Shown: one piece after another, positions 1 to 5,824 of the stretch
Position numbering within the stretch: the first letter of the stretch is position 1
Layout of the letters: each line of letters opens with the position of its first letter
NCBI GenBank assembly: GCA_003176075.1
Contig: PSRN01000130.1
Coordinates: 1 to 11,938, forward strand
Direction: 5' to 3'
Length of the DNA stretch: 11,938 nucleotides
From: Bdellovibrio sp.
Lineage (GTDB): Bacteria; Bdellovibrionota; Bdellovibrionia; Bdellovibrionales; Bdellovibrionaceae
Notes under the pieces: model-generated
The model's input: only the letters and a program-made list of their open reading frames with translations
Told to the model about the DNA's origin: nothing
The model's database searches: none
Position numbers and translations under genes: made by a program

Positions 1-391
1 CCCCCCCCGTGGCGGCTTTGCCGCCCACGCTCCCAGGGAGGGTTTGATTGAGAAGGGTATCAACGTCCGCCAAGGGAGGATTGGCGCGAACAACAACGTC
101 CGCCACGTCCTTGACGAATTTCTTGAACAGATCATTTTTAGCGACAAAATCTGTTTCAGAATTGACCTCAACCAGGACCGCCTTGTGACCCTCCAGCACG
201 GAGGAGACGATCATTCCTTCAGACGCAAGACGGTCAGCCTTCTTGGCGGCCGAAGCCAGGCCTTTTTTGCGCAGCCATTCGACCGCGGCGTCGAAATTTC
301 CGGCGGTTTCCTCAAGGGCTTTCTTACAATCCAACATTCCGGCATTGGTTCGCTCGCGCAGATCGCGGACCATTGAAGCAGAGATACTCAT
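1..391 (-). CDS. tsf: Elongation factor Ts, N-terminal part (runs off left edge)
   Basis: EF-Ts is the cytoplasmic nucleotide-exchange factor that regenerates EF-Tu-GTP. The 130 visible residues start MSISASMVRDLRERTNAGML and contain the N-terminal UBA-like domain (LRERTNAGMLDCKKALEE) followed by the core motif VEVNSETDFVAKND, which contacts EF-Tu. The ATG at 391 has a good Shine-Dalgarno (AAGGAGAG) and lies 33 bp after the rpsB stop, the usual rpsB-tsf operon order. Residues 121-129 (SVGGKAATG) are encoded by a palindromic repeat that recurs elsewhere in the window and appears to be inserted into a variable stretch after the TDFV region. The last bases before the edge are a run of eight G on the coding strand, so the sequence there may be a contig end or assembly-limited. 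The C-terminal dimerisation domain is outside the window. The identification is secure. Confidence 0.96.
   Translation of the reverse strand, partial: MSISASMVRDLRERTNAGMLDCKKALEETAGNFDAAVEWLRKKGLASAAKKADRLASEGMIVSSVLEGHKAVLVEVNSETDFVAKNDLFKKFVKDVADVVVRANPPLADVDTLLNQTLPGSVGGKAATGG
5..31 (-). repeat. Palindromic element copy in frame within tsf
   Basis: On the coding strand it reads AGCGTGGGCGGC, AAA, GCCGCCACGGGG. It is followed by more G up to the window edge. It encodes residues 121-129 of EF-Ts. Arms GTGGGCGGC and GCCGCCAC pair with one bulge. Confidence 0.85.
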
Positions 392-424
392 GCGACTCTC
401 CTTGCAGTTTTCACTGTGAAATTT

Positions 425-1480
425 CTATTTCTCTTCTTTCTGGGCCGGCTGAGCCGGCTGACCCGGCTTAACGGGCTTAGCCGATGCGCCGCCGGTTTCA
501 GCTGTGGCGCCGGTTGCACCATCTTCGGCCACTTCTTCCGTCGCGGCTCCCTCGGGAGCCTGGCTTTCGAGTTCAGCTTCGATCTCAATCTTCTCAGCCA
601 TTCCGGCAGCCACTAGTTTGCGTGGCGGCTTGCTGACTTTGACGACCGCTGGCCCTTCGGCTCTTTTGGGTTCCGGCGCCCCCCGGCCTCGTGGGCCGCG
701 ACGGGCTCTCTCAGTCGCGGGCGGGGCGGTCTCCGGAGCTGCTCTTTCGGCCGCCACATCGGAAGCTTTGTCGGATTGGGTGCGCAATTTCGCTTGATAC
801 TCCTGGGCTCCTTCGATGAAGGCTTCGGCGACCAAGTTGGCAAACAGCTTGATGGAGCGAATGGCGTCGTCATTCCCGGGAATGGGAAATTCGATGGTTT
901 CGGGGTCGGAGTTCGTGTCGGCGATACCGACGACGGGGATTTTCAGTCGGCTGGCTTCCGCCACCGCGATATGTTCTTTCGGCAAATCGACCACAAACAT
1001 GGCCGAGGGCGCGTCTTTCATTTCCTTGATGCCAACGAGGAATTCGTTCAGCCGGATATATTCCTTTTCAATGCCGGCCCGCTCTTTTTTGGTGAAGAAG
1101 TCGAGCTCGCCTTTTTCTTTCATTTGCTCGATCTTGCGGAGGCGGTCAATCGACGCCTTGATGGTCTCGAAATTGGTGAGCATGCCACCCAACCATCGCT
1201 TGGTGACGTAGAACTGGCCGCAGCGTTGGGCCGCTTCCTGGACCGGTTCCACCGCTTGCTTTTTGGTGCCGACAAAAATGAGCTTGCCACCTTTAGCGGC
1301 CACGGACTTGACGAAATCCGCCGCCCGGTTGGCCCGAGCCACGGTCTTTTGCAGGTCGATGATATGAATCCCGCCGCGAGCCGTGTAAACATAGGGTTTC
1401 ATTTTTGGATTCCAACGCTGTGTTTGATGTCCAAAGTGGACGCCAGCGTCTAACATTTCTTTCATCGTCACTTGAGCCAT
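425..1480 (-). CDS. rpsB: 30S ribosomal protein S2 with long C-terminal tail
   Basis: S2 is a late-assembling protein of the small ribosomal subunit. The ATG at 1480 (MAQVTMKEMLDAGVHFGHQT) is chosen over the longer open frame because AAGGAGAG sits just upstream and all family homology begins here. Visible S2 features are the N-terminal signature GVHFGHQTQRWNPKM, the coiled-coil insertion around KEKGELDFFTKKE, and the second signature IPVVGIADTNSDPETIEFPIPGNDDA (its ends shown: IPVVGIADTN, FPIPGNDDA). The normal S2 fold ends near residue 235. About 115 further residues follow and are rich in Ala, Pro, Glu, Arg and Gly, ending AQPAQKEEK. This makes 351 residues against roughly 240-260 for a typical S2. 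Part of the tail's DNA is a short GCCGGCTGA direct repeat (about 446-464). It is transcribed with tsf. Confidence 0.97.
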   Translation of the reverse strand: MAQVTMKEMLDAGVHFGHQTQRWNPKMKPYVYTARGGIHIIDLQKTVARANRAADFVKSVAAKGGKLIFVGTKKQAVEPVQEAAQRCGQFYVTKRWLGGMLTNFETIKASIDRLRKIEQMKEKGELDFFTKKERAGIEKEYIRLNEFLVGIKEMKDAPSAMFVVDLPKEHIAVAEASRLKIPVVGIADTNSDPETIEFPIPGNDDAIRSIKLFANLVAEAFIEGAQEYQAKLRTQSDKASDVAAERAAPETAPPATERARRGPRGRGAPEPKRAEGPAVVKVSKPPRKLVAAGMAEKIEIEAELESQAPEGAATEEVAEDGATGATAETGGASAKPVKPGQPAQPAQKEEK

Positions 1481-1692
1481 GACGAACTCTCCTTTCTGGT
1501 TCAGCCTCCTTTGCGGGGATTCCGTTGTTTCGCTCAGAATCATTAACCTGCTATCGCAGGCACCAGTTTTAACCCACAAAGTGCGTATTTGAATCGACGG
1601 GGTATCATGATTGTGTCACTCTTGTCGACATGATTGTGCGCGTCATGAGGTGCGACTGCGGCGGTGCCGACGGTCTGAGAATTCACTATGTA

Positions 1693-1721
1693 TTGACTAC
1701 CGTCATTTTGAGACTCAAAAT
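1693..1721 (+). promoter_or_regulatory. Candidate sigma70-type promoter of the AAA ATPase gene
   Basis: TTGACT (1693-1698) lies 17 bp from CAAAAT (1716-1721), giving 5/6 and 4/6 matches to the sigma70 consensus. Initiation about 7 bp further on would put the mRNA start almost at the ATG (1731). That would give a leaderless or nearly leaderless message, which fits the lack of any Shine-Dalgarno. This is inferred from sequence only. Confidence 0.4.
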
Positions 1722-1725
1722 GACG
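1701..1725. promoter_or_regulatory. Perfect 12-bp inverted repeat (probable operator)
   Basis: CGTCATTTTGAG, one A, then CTCAAAATGACG forms a perfect 12-1-12 palindrome. It covers the spacer and -10 of the candidate promoter and ends 5 bp before the ATPase ATG. A protein bound here would block both transcription and translation start. As RNA it would hide the start region in a hairpin. It has no T-tract, so it is not a terminator. Confidence 0.65.
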
Positions 1726-1730
1726 ACGAT

Positions 1731-2882
1731 ATGTACAGACGTGCGATTCGCCTGCCATCCCAGTCTTTCTTTCTTTTTGGAGCTCGAGGTACGGGCAAGA
1801 CGACCCTGCTAAAAGACAAATTTCATGAAGCTCATTTCATCGATCTTCTGAATGAGCAAAAGTATCAGTCCTACCTCGCCGATATCGATCTGTTCCGTCG
1901 GGAGGTGGAGGCGCGGCCATTGCGTCAAAAGATCGTGGTCGATGAAGTGCAGAGAATTCCTGCTTTGCTCAACTTTGTTCATGACTTGATTGAACGCCAA
2001 AAGCGTCAATTCATTCTCACCGGATCGTCGGCGCGGAAACTGCGATCAAGAGGAGTCAATCTTCTGGCGGGGCGAGCCCTGGAAAGGCATTTATATCCCC
2101 TTCTCCCGTCAGAAATGAGTGGGGATTTTGATTTGTCGCGGGCTCTCAGCATCGGAACCCTTCCAATCGTTGTTTCCAGCCCTTCACCGCAAGAAACTCT
2201 TGAAGCATACACGCTCACTTACCTTAAGGAGGAGATCAAAGCCGAGGCCATCGTCAAAAACCTTGCCGGGTTCGCCCGTTTTCTTCCCGTTGCTGCCCTC
2301 TTTCACGGGCAGGTGATCAATATCTCAAACGTGGCCTCCGAAAGTGGTGTTTCACGGACCACGGTGCAGGGTTTTTTGGAGATCCTCGTCGATACCTTGG
2401 TGGGGTCCTTCCTCCCTGCCTATGTTTCGCGGCCAAAAATCCGGGAAGTTCGACATCCAAAATTCTATCTTTTTGATCCCGGGGTAGTTCGTGCCATCAA
2501 AAAACAATCAGGACCCGTTGATGATGATGAAAAAGGATTTTTATTCGAAGGGTTTGTTTATCATTGCCTGCGCGCCTACGGCGAATACGGCAAACTTTTC
2601 GATGATTTGAATTTCTGGTCTCCCCTTGATGTAAAGTCGCTCGAGGTTGATTTTATTGCTCGTCGAAACAGAGAGCTTTTCGCGATCGAAGCCAAAGCGA
2701 AAAAACGCATTAAATCCGATGATCTCAAAGGGCTTAAAGCAGCCACTCAGCTCAAAGGAATGAAAAGCAAGGTGATCGTCTATCTCGGCGATGAACGGCA
2801 ATCGCTCGGAGACGGCATGCTTGCTCTCCCTTTCAGGGAGTTTGTGGATCGCCTTTCCGCCGGTCAATTTCCAATCGACTGA
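1731..2882 (+). CDS. AAA ATPase, AAA_14 / DUF4143 family
   Basis: This is a 383-residue ATPase with a C-terminal nuclease-like domain. Seen in the sequence: Walker A GARGTGKT (residues 17-24); Walker B KIVVDEVQ (67-74, D71/E72); the sensor-type motif FILTGSSARKLR; a short winged-helix-like segment (INISNVASESGVSRTTVQ); and a C-terminal DUF4143 domain with GFLFEGFVYH, LEVDFIARR and FAIEAKAKK. The last three provide Glu, Asp and Glu-x-Lys in the order of a PD-(D/E)xK fold. The length matches the family. Its function is poorly known; such genes are widespread, patchily distributed and often behave as accessory genes. The ATG at 1731 is chosen because homology starts with YRRAI. No ribosome-binding site is visible there. 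It stands alone, divergent from rpsB and convergent with the Uma2 gene. Whether it has nuclease activity is inference. Confidence 0.88.
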   Translation: MYRRAIRLPSQSFFLFGARGTGKTTLLKDKFHEAHFIDLLNEQKYQSYLADIDLFRREVEARPLRQKIVVDEVQRIPALLNFVHDLIERQKRQFILTGSSARKLRSRGVNLLAGRALERHLYPLLPSEMSGDFDLSRALSIGTLPIVVSSPSPQETLEAYTLTYLKEEIKAEAIVKNLAGFARFLPVAALFHGQVINISNVASESGVSRTTVQGFLEILVDTLVGSFLPAYVSRPKIREVRHPKFYLFDPGVVRAIKKQSGPVDDDEKGFLFEGFVYHCLRAYGEYGKLFDDLNFWSPLDVKSLEVDFIARRNRELFAIEAKAKKRIKSDDLKGLKAATQLKGMKSKVIVYLGDERQSLGDGMLALPFREFVDRLSAGQFPID

Positions 2883-2936
2883 ACGACTGAACGAGCGGCA
2901 AGTGTCACCCTGGTTACTTTTACCTAGCGGGCCCAC

Positions 2937-3497
2937 TCAGCTCCACACCCCTTCAAGCTCGATTTCAATCGCCGCAAAAGGTTCGGCCCGAACACGGTCA
3001 TTATCCGAAAAGCTGTTCAGAAGAACCCACCGTTGATCTTCGAGACGAAAAATTTCGAGTGTCTTGGCGATCGGATCGACAAGCCAAGCGTGCGCGACAC
3101 CATACTGAGCATAAAGCGGCATTTTTTTCACGCGATCAATCGCGGTTGTCCCCGGTGACAGAACCTCGCAAATCCAGTTTGGAGCGACCGCAAAAAACGC
3201 TTCTTCCGGCAGCGTTGGAAGAACGTCGCGCTTCCAGCCCGCGAGGTCGGGAACAAGAATATTCGATTCAAGGTGAATTTCGGGTTCGTCCAAAATCCAC
3301 CACCCTCCTGGACCACCGCGGCCTCGATCGAATGGACCAACGAGCTCGCCGCCGATGATCGAAGATGCGCGGGAATGCTTGGGAGAGGGCCGCGGGCTGA
3401 CGTGAAGTTCACCGCCAAGAATTTCTCCGATGACCGTTTCAGGCAGGTTGATGAATTGCTGATACAGCGATTCAAATTTCTTCGCGGTTCGATTCAT
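2937..3497 (-). CDS. Uma2 family (DUF820) endonuclease-like protein
   Basis: This 186-residue protein belongs to the Uma2/DUF820 group, which has a restriction-endonuclease-like core. Supporting motifs are VIGEILGGELHVSPRPSPKH near the N-terminus (the acidic residue plus the typical SPRPS...H), LVPDLAGW in the middle, and WICEVLSPGTTAIDRVKKMPLYAQYGVAHAWLVD (key parts ICEVLSPGT, K..YAQYGV, WLVDP). Asp in PDLAG and Glu in CEVLSP are the likely metal ligands. The length is typical and no interruption is seen. The family is multi-copy in many cyanobacteria and delta-proteobacteria, and its biological role is unsettled. The ATG at 3497 is preceded only by a weak GGTGAGG. It converges with the AAA ATPase with 54 bp between the stops, in which I see no terminator hairpin. 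Two neighbouring genes with PD-(D/E)xK-type domains suggest an accessory patch. Confidence 0.9.
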   Translation of the reverse strand: MNRTAKKFESLYQQFINLPETVIGEILGGELHVSPRPSPKHSRASSIIGGELVGPFDRGRGGPGGWWILDEPEIHLESNILVPDLAGWKRDVLPTLPEEAFFAVAPNWICEVLSPGTTAIDRVKKMPLYAQYGVAHAWLVDPIAKTLEIFRLEDQRWVLLNSFSDNDRVRAEPFAAIEIELEGVWS

Positions 3498-3522
3498 GCC
3501 TTGGGCCTCACCATGAGTTTAC

Positions 3523-3551
3523 TTGAAAACGGTATTGCGAACCAGTGGAAT
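3523..3551 (+). promoter_or_regulatory. Candidate promoter for the exported-protein gene
   Basis: TTGAAA (3523-3528), a 17-bp spacer and TGGAAT (3546-3551) match the sigma70 consensus at 5/6 and 4/6. It sits about 100 bp before the ATG at 3655 in the divergent gap after the Uma2 gene. A second AT-rich hexamer, TATAAC (3585-3590), lacks a -35 partner. Confidence 0.3.
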
Positions 3552-3654
3552 GTCAGCGCCCAGGAGGCATCAAACCTTCTCAGGTATAACAATTGCACCA
3601 TGACTTCGTCCTACGGCGGACTTTGCTTTTCCTCCGCATAAAAGGATTCTCCGA

Positions 3655-4368
3655 ATGAAAAAAATGTATCTTTTTCCCTTGTTATTGCACTTTTCGGCAC
3701 TACCTAATTCGGCATGGGCTAATGAACCCAATCGCTGTGGAGTTGAGATCAATCCGGTGGTCATCGACTTTGGGGCCCAGTCGGTGGAACAATGGAAGCA
3801 AGAACTGGCTGAGAATAAGGCTGCACTGGCCTCGATACAAAGTAATCCATTACCGAGCGGCCTGAGTAACGACGGTCTAAAAGTAATTGTGGCCGCCCTT
3901 CTCGCCTATAATGCTTATTTCTCGACCAGGATGGCTCAGGAAGGAACAAAACTGCATTATTCAGCACAGGAGATGAGGGATAAACTTAAAGTATTGACTG
4001 ATACGTATGATGGCTATTTTAAAGAGCTGAAATTCTCTCGTGCCGCTCAGGGGGCGATCGACGCGGAAATTCAGGCCTTGGAAAATGCTCGGTTAAATGA
4101 TCTTAAAAAACTGCCAATTGACAAAGATCATACCTCAGAGGCCATCGAATTTGCGAAGGAAAAAATGGCACCTTCCGGGTACTTCAGTCATACAAGTCCG
4201 GCGGCTCAAAAGCATGTGGCAGCATTTTACAACAAGAAAATTGCAGAGTTAGAGACAGCCAAAGCTAAAATTTCTGTGCCAACACTGCCACCGGGGACAG
4301 AAGTCCCTTATGAATATGACCGGCAATATAGTGGTGAAAAGAGGCGTCTGGCGGATAGGGCAATATAG
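3655..4368 (+). CDS. Unrecognised exported protein, C-terminus cut off by frameshift
   Basis: I do not recognise a family. The 237-residue product starts at an ATG with a good Shine-Dalgarno (AAAGGA, 8 bp away). It has a clear type I signal peptide: a KK n-region, the hydrophobic stretch YLFPLLLHFSAL, and an AWA cleavage site at residue 22. There is no lipobox. The mature part is mostly charged helix, with one mildly apolar stretch (residues 74-92, LKVIVAALLAYNAY) and coiled-coil-like segments (QEMRDKLKVLTDTY, KKIAELETAKAKI), followed by a Pro-rich VPTLPPGTEVPYEYD. The end is abnormal. A 37-bp tandem duplication shifts the frame, so after GEKRRLAD it ends at once in RAI. With one copy removed the frame would continue for 72 more residues through a membrane helix, giving 307 residues. 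Base composition here is more AT-rich than in its neighbours. Confidence 0.6.
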   Translation: MKKMYLFPLLLHFSALPNSAWANEPNRCGVEINPVVIDFGAQSVEQWKQELAENKAALASIQSNPLPSGLSNDGLKVIVAALLAYNAYFSTRMAQEGTKLHYSAQEMRDKLKVLTDTYDGYFKELKFSRAAQGAIDAEIQALENARLNDLKKLPIDKDHTSEAIEFAKEKMAPSGYFSHTSPAAQKHVAAFYNKKIAELETAKAKISVPTLPPGTEVPYEYDRQYSGEKRRLADRAI

Positions 4369-4395
4369 TGGTGAAAAGAGGCGTCTGGCGGATAG
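4322..4395 (+). repeat. Perfect 37-bp tandem duplication inside a gene
   Basis: The 37-bp unit beginning GGCAATATAGTGG and ending GGCGGATAG occurs at 4322-4358 and again at 4359-4395 with no mismatch. As 37 is not a multiple of three, it shifts the frame of the exported-protein gene. The identity of the two copies implies a recent event, or a site that gains and loses a unit by slippage. Confidence 0.95.
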
Positions 4396-4396
4396 G

Positions 4397-4615
4397 TTAA
4401 AATTCACTCGAAGAATGTCGAAGGTTTATTGGGGTACTGCCGGGTTTTTTGCGTTGGTCGAAATTCTGTTTATAGGATTCGAATATTGGCAATGGCGAAA
4501 TGAATCTTATGTGCGCCAGCAATTGTGCATTACTAAAATGAATTTAGTGTCGAGAATTTCGCAAATTGAAAAGTTCTTGTCGCAACAAGGACCTCTCACA
4601 TTTCTTACGGATTGA
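4397..4615 (+). pseudogene. Displaced 3' part of the exported-protein gene (membrane anchor)
   Basis: This segment is the original C-terminal end of the upstream gene, now out of frame because of the 37-bp duplication. It encodes LKFTRRMSKVYWG, a single hydrophobic helix (about VYWGTAGFFALVEILFIGF) flanked by basic residues on the N side, then a polar tail ending QGPLTFLTD. It is open through to TGA at 4613-4615. Some gene finders would call a short separate ORF here (from 4310 or the ATG at 4415), but neither start has a convincing ribosome-binding site. Its last 11 bp overlap the 3' end of the convergent FG-GAP-like gene. Confidence 0.7.
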
Positions 4616-5102
4616 CCGCGTCCGCGCCCATTCTGACAAAGCTCTTCTCCACCGGGTCGTACTTAAAAACATGCAGGCGGGGAACCAAGTTTTCGTCATA
4701 AACGGGAGAAAGAATCTCCAAAATATGATCGCCATCCAAATCCGCCAGCGCTAAATTGGTGACCTGGCCGCGGATGTCGATGTGCGCGTCCCGGCGCTCT
4801 TCGAGCTGCAACCTGGCCCGCAGCCTTTCGCCTCCCGCCGGTAGATGTTCGTAAACTTCAACCAAAATGCCGGTTTCGGTTTTGAGTTTCACCACGGAGA
4901 CGATATCACCCTTCCCGGTGAGATCGCCTTCGACCTTGGCAAGAACCTGCCTATAAGGTCTTATAAAATAAGAGCGAATTTGCTCCCGCCAACGGGGGAC
5001 TGAGGCGAGGGTGGAAAGAACCAAAAGCAGAGCCGCCAACGTGAAAAAGACAATTCGAAAGGCGAATTTGTTCCGCTTCATGGACTTCGTCATCTCATTC
5101 AT
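4605..5102 (-). CDS. Small membrane-anchored FG-GAP/VCBS-like protein
   Basis: This is a 165-residue protein of unknown function. Residues 1-13 are basic and 14-35 form a strong hydrophobic helix (FRIVFFTLAALLLVLSTLA) with no good cleavage site, so it is probably a signal anchor with the rest in the periplasm. Two similar units follow: residues about 58-97 (EGDLTGKGDIVSVVKL...VEVYEH) and 118-157 (ALADLDGDHILEILSP...LHVFKYD). Each has the acidic DLxG(x)GD/H-I loop that binds calcium in FG-GAP and VCBS beta-propeller repeats. Two units cannot close a propeller, so it may pair with a partner. The start is uncertain: ATGs at 5102, 5093 and 5081 all lack a clear Shine-Dalgarno. It converges with the exported-protein gene with an 11-bp overlap and diverges from the nitroreductase gene. 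Confidence 0.65.
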   Translation of the reverse strand: MNEMTKSMKRNKFAFRIVFFTLAALLLVLSTLASVPRWREQIRSYFIRPYRQVLAKVEGDLTGKGDIVSVVKLKTETGILVEVYEHLPAGGERLRARLQLEERRDAHIDIRGQVTNLALADLDGDHILEILSPVYDENLVPRLHVFKYDPVEKSFVRMGADAVNP

Positions 5103-5117
5103 TTAATTGTATCAATT

Positions 5118-5144
5118 CATTGATTGTAAACCATTGATTGTAAA
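5118..5144. repeat. Two 13-bp direct repeats in divergent promoter gap
   Basis: CATTGATTGTAAA occurs at 5118-5130 and 5132-5144 with a 14-bp period. The first copy also joins an inverted repeat ATCAAT-TC-ATTGAT (5111-5124). This AT-rich cluster fills the 62-bp gap between the divergent FG-GAP-like and nitroreductase genes, so it probably contains promoter or operator sites for one or both. Confidence 0.6.
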
Positions 5145-5164
5145 TCCATGATGGATGGGAGCTT

Positions 5165-5785
5165 ATGACACCTCAGTTCAGCGAAAATGAGAAAGCGACT
5201 TTTTATGCGATTGTCGAAGCCCGGAAATCGATTCGCAAGTACAGGCCGGATTTACCTCCCCGCGCCTTGATTGAGAAAATTCTCGAGGCGGGGATGCTGG
5301 CGCCCAGCGGGAAGAATCGCCAAAATTGGCGGTTCTTCGTCTGTACGGGAAAAAAGCGGGATGAGTATCTTGCTTATTCGCAAAAATCATGGGCGGGGAT
5401 CAAGGACGTATTGCAAAAGCGGTTGAAACCTTCCCTCTACGCCTTTACCGAGCGATTTTTCTACACTCTGGGGGGTGCGCCGGTTGTCGTTTTTTGTTAT
5501 TCTCACAATTCGGAAGAAGAGCGCTATCACACCAGCATCGGAAGTGTTTATATGGCCGTCGAAAACATCAATCTCGCCGCCGTTGCCGAAGGCCTTGGGA
5601 CCTGTACGATGGGGGCCCCTTTTGAAATCAAGGACGAAGTGGATGAATTTTTGGGCCTTCGCAGTCATCCTGAATATCAAGCGGGCCAACTGGAGCTTCT
5701 CTGCAGTGTCGTTATGGGATACCCCGATCATGACCCGCCGAAGGCTCCCCGACAAAGGGAGGGGCGGGTGACGTGGTTGGATTGA
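5165..5785 (+). CDS. Nitroreductase family protein (FMN-dependent oxidoreductase)
   Basis: This 206-residue member of the nitroreductase/FMN reductase superfamily would use NAD(P)H to reduce nitro, quinone or similar compounds in the cytoplasm; the substrate cannot be told. Seen: the N-terminal FMN phosphate-binding motif EARKSIRKYRPD (residues 18-29), APSGKNRQNWRFFV (46-59), and the late motif NINLAAVAEGLGTCTMGAP, typical of the family's second FMN contact. The C-terminus LLCSVVMGYPDHDPPKAPRQ matches the usual VxxGYP ending. The length is normal for the family. The ATG at 5165 follows GGGAG. It is first in a plus-strand run leading to dus, and a palindromic repeat begins right at its stop codon. 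Two such monomers normally form a dimer with FMN at the interface. Confidence 0.9.
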   Translation: MTPQFSENEKATFYAIVEARKSIRKYRPDLPPRALIEKILEAGMLAPSGKNRQNWRFFVCTGKKRDEYLAYSQKSWAGIKDVLQKRLKPSLYAFTERFFYTLGGAPVVVFCYSHNSEEERYHTSIGSVYMAVENINLAAVAEGLGTCTMGAPFEIKDEVDEFLGLRSHPEYQAGQLELLCSVVMGYPDHDPPKAPRQREGRVTWLD

Positions 5786-5787
5786 CA

Positions 5788-5813
5788 CCCGTGGCGGCGT
5801 CGCTGCCCATGCT
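5788..5813 (-). repeat. Intergenic copy of the palindromic element
   Basis: The plus strand reads CCCGTGGCGGC, GTC, GCTGCCCATGCT. It matches the copy at 6-31 at 22 of 26 positions and, like it, can fold into a hairpin. It starts at the nitroreductase stop codon and ends just before GAAGGGA, the ribosome-binding site of dus. It may therefore act as an mRNA-stabilising or attenuating hairpin between the two genes. Confidence 0.75.
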
Positions 5814-5824
5814 GAAGGGACCTC

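Larger units (their letters stand above)
1481..1730. other. Divergent intergenic region, rpsB leader and ATPase promoter
   Basis: These 250 bp separate rpsB (leftward) from the AAA ATPase gene (rightward). Reading leftward, the rpsB leader carries a small perfect hairpin at 1547-1560 (CCTGC/TATC/GCAGG as written on the plus strand) and a purine-rich GAAAGGAGAG ribosome-binding site. I could not pick a convincing rpsB promoter. Reading rightward, a 10-bp direct repeat CATGATTGTG occurs at 1606-1615 and 1629-1638. The ATPase promoter and palindrome occupy 1693-1725. The open frame of the ATPase can be extended back to a TTG at 1611, but that segment has no ribosome-binding site and reads as Cys/Arg-rich junk, so I treat it as non-coding. 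Confidence 0.5.

Noticed and set aside
776..1453. 225-residue open frame on the plus strand opposite rpsB
   Set aside because: It is antisense to strongly conserved S2 codons, has no family motifs and no ribosome-binding site; it is an artefact of GC-biased third positions.
1547..1560. Five-bp stem-loop in the rpsB leader as an S2 autoregulatory element
   Set aside because: The hairpin is real but short, and I could not fit it to a known S2 leader structure.
1611..1730. Upstream extension of the AAA ATPase from a TTG
   Set aside because: It has no Shine-Dalgarno, its Cys/Arg-rich residues do not match the family, and it crosses the promoter and palindrome.
3273..3641. 122-residue plus-strand ORF crossing the Uma2 start
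   Set aside because: Most of it is antisense to the conserved Uma2 protein; it has no motif or ribosome-binding site.
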